Assembly: GCA_030386875.1 (NCBI GenBank)
Contig: CM059564.1
Span: 70,017,436 to 70,081,435, forward strand
DNA: 64,000 nucleotides
Direction: 5' to 3'
Source: Morinoia aosen
Taxonomy: Eukaryota > Arthropoda > Malacostraca > Amphipoda > Talitridae
In this document: piece after piece, positions 57,847 through 64,000 of the stretch
Layout of the letters: every line of letters starts with the position of its first letter
How positions within the stretch are numbered: position 1 is the stretch's first letter
The notes under the pieces: model-generated
Told to the model about the DNA's origin: nothing
Seen by the model: the letters and a program-made list of their open reading frames with translations, nothing else
Databases searched by the model: none
Made by a program: the position numbers and the translations under genes

Positions 57847-60800
57847 TCATTTCGCAGCGAATTTGCTAATTTCCATCTCATTCAATTTGAAATGACGATT
57901 TTAAAATACAAGTAGAAACTACTTATTGCTAACGTGATCGAATGTTATTTAATAAACTAAACAGTGAATTTTAATAAGTTATTATATCTGAGATATTTAT
58001 ACAAGTAAAATTAGGAGGAATCAGCATTGGAAAAAAATTATTTTGTATGAATCTTCCCCAAAAACTTTTATCATCATCCTTAGACTTCTAGTCAAAACTG
58101 TGAACAGAAAATACCTCAACCTCTTCCGGTCAGTAATCAATAAATTTCTTCTAAACGTTAATATATCAGTGACTGGAATTTTTCAACATTAGATTAGCAC
58201 TGTTTAAAAGAGCACGTAATGTTTTGTGTTCAATTTGGCTTTCCTATGGGCTCAACAAGACAGAGCTCGTGTTTCACTTGTTTTCGTGTATTGTGCGGGC
58301 AGATTCCAGTGCTTATTTTCATTTCCTCCCAAATCTGGGCTACGAGTACATATCTGAACCACTCGAGCTGAGTGTAAATTTCCTCTCAGATATGGGCTAC
58401 GAAGTTCTCAGATGGCCACTTTTGTTTGAATTTTAAGAGTTCATGACAGCTCAATACACAGTTATTATAACAATTATTATAATAATAATGAATATTGAGA
58501 CATACCTGCTCTTCACTACACTCAGGAATTTCTCGGTCAACGTACATCTTATTATTCATTTACCGGACATGCATGTACATCACAGCAGTAAGAAACTTCT
58601 CGATTAATACACATCTAATTGTGAATAACAAGGTTAATCGGCCTGCGCTTATACAAGCTGAGCGTTCACCTTGATGGTAACGATTGAGTTTTACAAGATT
58701 AACTGAGCAAATAAGGCTCTGATATCACAGGTTTTTCTTCAACCGGGCTACATATAAGCGTTTTCCGTGATGGAGTTGTGAGCCATTCGAAGACAAAACA
58801 AAGCATGGTAATAATGTAAGTCGCATCTCTTCTAATGCTTCATTTTAATACGCAAGTTTTTCTGTATGATGATTGAAATTATCAGACAATTAGGTTGCAG
58901 CACGAAAATTGTCTTAAAAGAAAAAAAAATCGACGCAACGCTTTTATCATTTCTGCAAATTACTGCGGTATCACTCCGTCAGTGTGATGTTGGAGTTGGT
59001 GAAGTATAAAAAATGAGACTTAGCAAGAACTGTAATTTGTAAGACTGACACTTATAGCAGCTAATACGTGCATAGACTGAGAGAAATCTGATGTAAGGAG
59101 AGGTCCCTCACTGGAACAACATAATGCGATATGTTTCGATGATCACCAGCTACAGAGAAACAGCTCGTAAAGTCCTAAGATAACGTATGGATGTTTTTCA
59201 CAAATCTGACATACAAATGTATCATCCAGGGAAAAATTTCAGCTATTAGAACTCACTGCGAGAAATTTCGTATGTGAACGAGACCGTTTCAACGTCAAAT
59301 TAATGAAATTTACATTAGCGCTTATCCAACGCATGTTAATTTGAACTTTAACAAGATCTTGGTTTCGATTGTTTAAGCTTGCTGTTGATTGATCTGAACT
59401 TAATTATCGTTGATAAAATAAACTTGCGTAGAATTTATTCCGATCTGAGAATCAATCTGAGAAATCCGATCTGAGAATCTGATAAGAATCAATTGAAATT
59501 GATTCTTATCAAATTGAAAATGAGTGAAGTTAATTTGAAATTGAGTTGGATTTTTCTCGACTGAAGTAAAAATACTTTAAAATAAAATATTATTAAAAGA
59601 ACCATAAATTTAATTAAATTGATCTTAGGGAGGTGTGAGCTAGTGTCTTTAGGTCATTGCTTAGGGGCCCATGCTCAGGTCTTATACATCGCAGCTGAGG
59701 ATCATTCTGTGTCAGTTGAATCTTCGACGTTTCAGTTATGAGAACTAACAAAATTAGGGAGTTTTTATTACCGCTTCTAAAGCTCGTTATTTTCTATCTA
59801 TCAAGTACTTTTATGTTCACTACGACGTCCATCAGGCGGCGTTTTTCGATGGGAGTTTACAAGGCATTTGATAGAGATGATTAAATTTTTATCCAGTTAT
59901 TATTAAATACTAGTTTTACATTGGATTTCCGAGGCAAATTGAGTTTGTATTTCTGCCTGTTCCGGGCAATGATGGATTGGTAAAATCGCTTCTGAAGATA
60001 CGGACTGGGTCCGCCGATATCACTAATCACTCGGGTTACCGGTGATGACCCAGCTGTGAGCGTCCGGCGTTATCTGCGCAGACCTTCTGCGTTATAAAAG
60101 CAAATAAGCGTCTATCTTAAAATGATGCGTTCAAAGGTACTTGGGATGTCTGGCGCTGTTGCGAAGGAAACAGAAACAAAGTTTCACAGTACCGGAAATT
60201 TTGCCTGAACGCCATGAATAATCCAATTCTCACTTAAAGGTAGGTTGAATTTTTGGAGTTACTAGAGGTCATAAGAGGAGAAAATCGCGTGTGGTAACTC
60301 GAGCGGAAGTTAAGAGTAATCTAACTCAAACAATATTTTATTCTCACTTGCGTTTCCGGTATCCTAGGTAAAAAAAGCTATTACTGAATGCCAGATTACG
60401 CAATGAAGAAAATATGTTCTTGTATTCAGTATATTTAGTTCAGTATGTTCAATGAAGAAAATATGTTTTCACCTCCAACACCCAAGGAACGCAAATTTCT
60501 AATGAATAAGAATTTTAGAATATTTCTCTAAGCTAGTTTGCTTAATTCACAGGTGAAGAACATCTGCAAATCCTTCACACCTTCACAGAAATAAAAATTT
60601 GAAGTGCATTGACGTATACCGAGAATATAAAATTTTAATTTACCTTAAACAAATGCTCCTAAAACACGAACTTGTGCAGCAGTTAAAAATGTTCAGCTAA
60701 AAATGTTCTTCCCACGTTATTTCAGCACAATGAAATGAGGAAAATTATTCATAGTATTTTCAATCATTTGATAGCAATTCAAATAGCAAATTTGAAAATC

Positions 60801-61307
60801 AAGAGAAAAATTTGAATTATTTCATAGTGGTCGTTTCAAATTTGGCGTTGGTAGACTGATGAGTTATTCCGTCGCATAAACTACCCCACTCGCGCCTTGA
60901 AATGTGTTTTTTTCAAAATATCGAGCAAAAATTCAGAAACGAAAGCTTATCGTATCATAAACTCAAAACGCTTCTCATGTTCTCTTACAATTTTCCGCTT
61001 GATTTTATTCAAGGGTCACGTGGAAATGAATCGTAAATACATAAATAAATTGTGATGAAAATGAAACAAATTTTTTACCCACATATAGTGTTAAGGCATT
61101 TAGTTTATATAGGGTGCCAGTAGATACGGACAGGCCAAACAAACACGCAAGCTGGCAATAACTTGGGCAGTACATAACTTGCAGCGAAGTTGCTTTTTTA
61201 CAAACATATAGTATCTCTTGACTGAGTTCTTGCTCGTTTTCATGATTTGTTTGTTTCAACTCCCACTCTGTAACTCGAACCCTGACCTATAATGTTTACG
61301 ATTTCCT
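57847..61307. other. Non-genic stretch
   Basis: No convincing gene. It contains a repeated CTGGGCTACGA/ATGGGCTACGA motif (58337-58402), a duplicated CCGATCTGAGAATC and an almost perfect palindrome at 59480-59511. Confidence 0.4.
59480..59511. repeat. 32-bp near-perfect palindrome
   Basis: TGATAAGAATCAATT, a 2-base centre, then its exact reverse complement: a 15-bp stem able to form a cruciform or hairpin. Confidence 0.9.
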
Positions 61308-61473
61308 TCTATCGAATTGCACTATCTTTGAGCTGAACTTTTTTGAATTTATTTTGAAGCGAAATGGTGGAAACAGACAAAGATAGTGCATAACTACGTG
61401 CACGGAGAAGATAGCGGAAAGATCATAGTTAAATTGAGTGGTGCTGCTAACGATCTGACCACGAAGCACTGCG
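61308..61473 (+). repeat. Dispersed repeat, copy 1 (partner 63562-63718)
   Basis: About 160 bp sharing the order TTGCACTATCTT, GAAATGGTGGAA, CAGACAAAGA, CATAACTACG, GATCATAGTTAAATTGAG, GCTAACGATCTGACCACGAAG with the downstream copy. The frame through it has stops in its first third; the rest is open. Confidence 0.8.
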
Positions 61474-62482
61474 TTCAATTAGATAGCAGTACGTCAAAAT
61501 ACCTATATAGCTCTTCATGCAACAAGAAGCTGAGATCGTGGAAATCTACATAGAAAGCAATGAACTGTTAAGTGCAATGTGCGGGGAAGCAATGAAAAGT
61601 TGAAAAAAATATTGAACAAAAAGAAGGATAGAACGAGCAAATACTCGCACTACTTTTTCACGAGCAACAAAATATATGTAGCCTAGAGTAGAAAAGTCAA
61701 ATCAATTAAAATTCCACAGTAAATGCATTACGGGAGACTTAATAGAAAAATGAAAACGCTATAGTATAATTTTTGACTTTCAATATTGATTCTTATAAAA
61801 TATTTAAAAGGTAATTAATTAAACGGCTTAAACTAAATACCGTCATTTATTACGAAACAGTTTCATTCGACCAATGAAAAAGTATTACATGGGTTTGAAA
61901 AAACTCTTCCCTTCTGCTCTTCTAGATCACATATTTTTATTCTTTTCTGTGTCGTGTTAGTTCATTTCGAAGCCCCGGTCTGGCAACATCGCCCAATCAT
62001 CCTTGAGCTCGCTCTGCAAGCGTTATTGTGTTTTCTTGTGTTTGAGAGCTAACAGGATTTTTAGTGAGCCAGCGGTATGTAATTTCAGTTCTATTTTGTG
62101 CATCAAGACTTTTATTACAATTAAATTATTTTTGTCAAATGCGTATATAGTGTGATATATCTTCTGTTCATCAATTGTCCTTAATGGTGTTTGTGTTGTT
62201 TGTAATGGAACTTCGGTGCATAAAAAGGCTTTGTCTGATAGAATAGTATTTAAAAGTAAAAGTTAATTTTACCTTTTTGCTTAAACTACATTCAGTATTT
62301 CGTGCCATTGTGACTCATTTGCGTCCAGGACTGAATAGATGACCACGTCCCATAGCTCTGCAGGTGGGCCGCTGCGGTGCTCTGACCCAGTACTCTTCGG
62401 AGATGAACTCGTAATATTTGGGCCACGCACTATCATTTTGTTATCATTTTAGGTCACTGTGGAGATTTGAATATCATGAGAA
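61474..62482. other. Non-genic stretch
   Basis: No gene or notable repeat seen. Confidence 0.4.
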
Positions 62483-62539
62483 ATGAAGTTGATATTAGTT
62501 CTTACTTCGAGGTTGGCGCTGCTGTCGTTCTTTGTATTG

Positions 62540-62870
62540 TTAGCTTTGGTTTGGAACTGGTTTGATGCTGTCCTGGCTATGTTTATGGTTTGGCGTTGGT
62601 ATGGTGTTGACTTTGACTTGGTGTTGGCGTTAGATTGGTGTTGGCGTTGGCTTGGTGTTGGCGTTGGTTTGGTGTTGGCGCTGGTTTAGCGTTAGCAGTG
62701 GTTTTATGGTGGTGGTAATTCTTTGATGGCTTGGTGTTGGTTTGATGTCGATGTTGGTTTACTGTTGGCTTGGTATTGGTTTGGTGTTGACGTTAGCTTA
62801 GTGTTGGTGGTGGTTTTGTGGAGGTTTGGTGTTGGATTGGATTTGGTATTGGTTGGTGTCGATGATGTCT
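62540..62870 (+). repeat. TTGGTGTTGG minisatellite
   Basis: Imperfect units of about 12-18 bp built on GGTTTGGTGTTGGCGTTGG. They produce Trp/Val/Leu-rich frames on one strand and Thr/Asn/Pro-rich frames on the other, neither a gene. Confidence 0.88.
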
Positions 62871-63373
62871 TGGTATCTTTTGGTGTTTTTGTTTCTAGTC
62901 TCATCTCGCAGGAGGAGGAACCTTCGGTTTGTAACCCAAAACATTAAATAAAAATAATTGAAAGCAACGGTAAATACGACTAGCTTCATAACTTTTTGAA
63001 CCGAGAAATTTTTCATTTATGTTCTTACAGCAACTGATATTTATCTTATCGTAGTCGTTTCTGTTTCGATGTTGTAGAACTTCTTCACTTGTTTGAGACA
63101 AATCTCTGTAATATGAAGCTAATTCATTTCACAATTCTGTATATTTAAAAATACGTTGCTTGACTACGAATTTATTTTTTCAATAACTCGCTACTGATAT
63201 GAACCGACACTCACAGTACGAATTAGTGACAGAGGCTCTGAAATAATTGACGTCAGTCGCAGGCAAGAATGTCGAGACAGATTACTTCAGAATCACAGGT
63301 ATTTAATATTGTATAGCTTCTCACATTCACGCGTTGGCTGCAGTACCGCTCATCGGTATGCAAAAAATTGCGA

Positions 63374-63460
63374 TTTTTTAGTAGAAAAAATATTTTTCGG
63401 AAGCTAGCTCAAGCAAAATTTTGCTTTTAAGATACATTAATTTGCCCATCGTATTTGACA
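63374..63460 (+). repeat. Diverged direct repeat, copy 1 (partner 63719-63805)
   Basis: TTTTTTAGTAGAA, then TTTCGGAAGCTAGC, CAAAATTTTGCTTTTAA and TTGCC(C/T)ATCG in the same order as the second copy, 345 bp apart. Confidence 0.75.
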
Positions 63461-63561
63461 TCATTAGTACTTTGCTATCTTCCCTAATACTTTTTTCCAT
63501 AACAAATTACTTTTCATATTTGAATATGCTGCTTAGAAAGTGTGTTGCAATTCCCTGTTTT

Positions 63562-63718
63562 TAAATTGCACTATCTTGGTCCTGAACTTTTTCAATGTGA
63601 TTTTGCAACGAAATGGTGGAAGCAGACAAAGAAAGCGCATAACTACGCGCACGGGGAAGATAGTGAAAAGATCATAGTTAAATTGAGTGGTAATGCTAAC
63701 GATCTGACCACGAAGCAG
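63562..63718 (+). repeat. Dispersed repeat, copy 2 (partner 61308-61473)
   Basis: Open in one frame (within 63542-63754), reading KWWKQTKKAHNYAHGEDSEK and following. It could be a coding remnant, but no domain is recognised. Confidence 0.8.
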
Positions 63719-63805
63719 AATTTTTTAGTAGAACTAATATATTTCGGAAGCTAGCCATGCAAAATTTTGCTTTTAAATCACAATTAACTTGCCTATCGCA
63801 TTCAA
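63719..63805 (+). repeat. Diverged direct repeat, copy 2 (partner 63374-63460)
   Basis: Second copy of the TTTCGGAAGCTAGC-containing segment; it abuts the end of the dispersed repeat copy 2. Confidence 0.75.
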
Positions 63806-64000
63806 TGACAGATACCTCAACTTAACTCTCGTTCCCTTTTTCACATTAATCAGTGCGAAGGTAAAACGAGTAATATGAGAATAGGAAATAAGATTTCTTC
63901 TTGTCGCTGGATATGATCCGCATCCCGATTAGATATGAAGGAAGCCGACCTTAGGAATTAATTCTCTGAACATACTTCTACAAGAGCCAGGTCATCTTTC

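Larger units (their letters stand above)
62871..64000. other. Non-genic end of the window with paired repeats
   Basis: No convincing gene. It holds two repeat pairs (63374-63460 with 63719-63805, and the copy at 63562-63718). Confidence 0.4.

Noticed and set aside
60870-60900. Hammerhead-like CTGATGAG word
   Set aside because: No GAAA strand or stem II follows at the required distance.
62483-62904. Frames on both strands over the GGTGTTGG repeat, one starting like a signal peptide
   Set aside because: Low-complexity minisatellite translation; composition is explained by the repeat unit.

Overview
The window looks like nuclear DNA of an arthropod, most likely an insect. It is AT-rich, has one spliced gene with long introns, and is crowded with eukaryotic mobile elements: BEL/Pao LTR, Jockey/CR1-like non-LTR, Penelope-like, Tc1/mariner, foldback, a tRNA-derived SINE and a possible Helitron. 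No bacterial operons, tRNA or rRNA genes or CRISPR arrays were seen. I cannot name the species.

Layout. 1-1.7 kb: no gene, one GC-rich island. 1.74-7.1 kb: a decayed non-LTR retrotransposon with an OTU-like cysteine-protease domain ahead of endonuclease and reverse transcriptase. 7.23-9.09 kb: a complete mariner-like transposon with 110-bp inverted repeats and one nonsense codon in its transposase. 9.15-10.58 kb: old repeat related to the LTRs of the array at 42-57 kb. 11.8-12.5 kb: minus-strand promoter-like cluster (CCAAT box, heat-shock-element pattern, TATATAA) upstream of an unrecognised 99-residue ORF. 13.5-16.7 kb: an RT fragment followed by a Penelope-like element with hammerhead-like cores, itself invaded by a foldback-type repeat. 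17.2-18.8 kb: degenerate tandem repeats and a minus-strand block of 23-residue (STPR-like) repeats, possibly part of a Helitron.

22.4-33.5 kb holds the only convincing host gene. Four exons join in frame (759+110+113+998 nt) into a 659-residue type II membrane protein of the SGNH/PC-esterase-like (NXPE-type) class. Its second intron appears to use a GC donor. Intron 1 carries a large inverted-repeat element and intron 3 a minisatellite.

33.6-42.4 kb is gene-poor, with a Tc1-type transposase relic and a tRNA-derived SINE. 42.5-57.5 kb is the most striking structure: LTR-internal-LTR-internal-LTR of one BEL/Pao-type element, three 2,624-bp LTRs and two 3,567-bp internal regions, bounded by a 5-bp target duplication. 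Each internal region encodes a long intact Gag-protease-like ORF but no reverse transcriptase, RNase H or integrase, so the element must depend on enzymes supplied by others. 57.5-64 kb shows no convincing gene, only hairpins, a minisatellite and paired diverged repeats.

The genes do not form a pathway. The window is a single host gene in a transposon-rich neighbourhood. Homologies were recognised by eye, so family names are assignments from motifs, not from searches.
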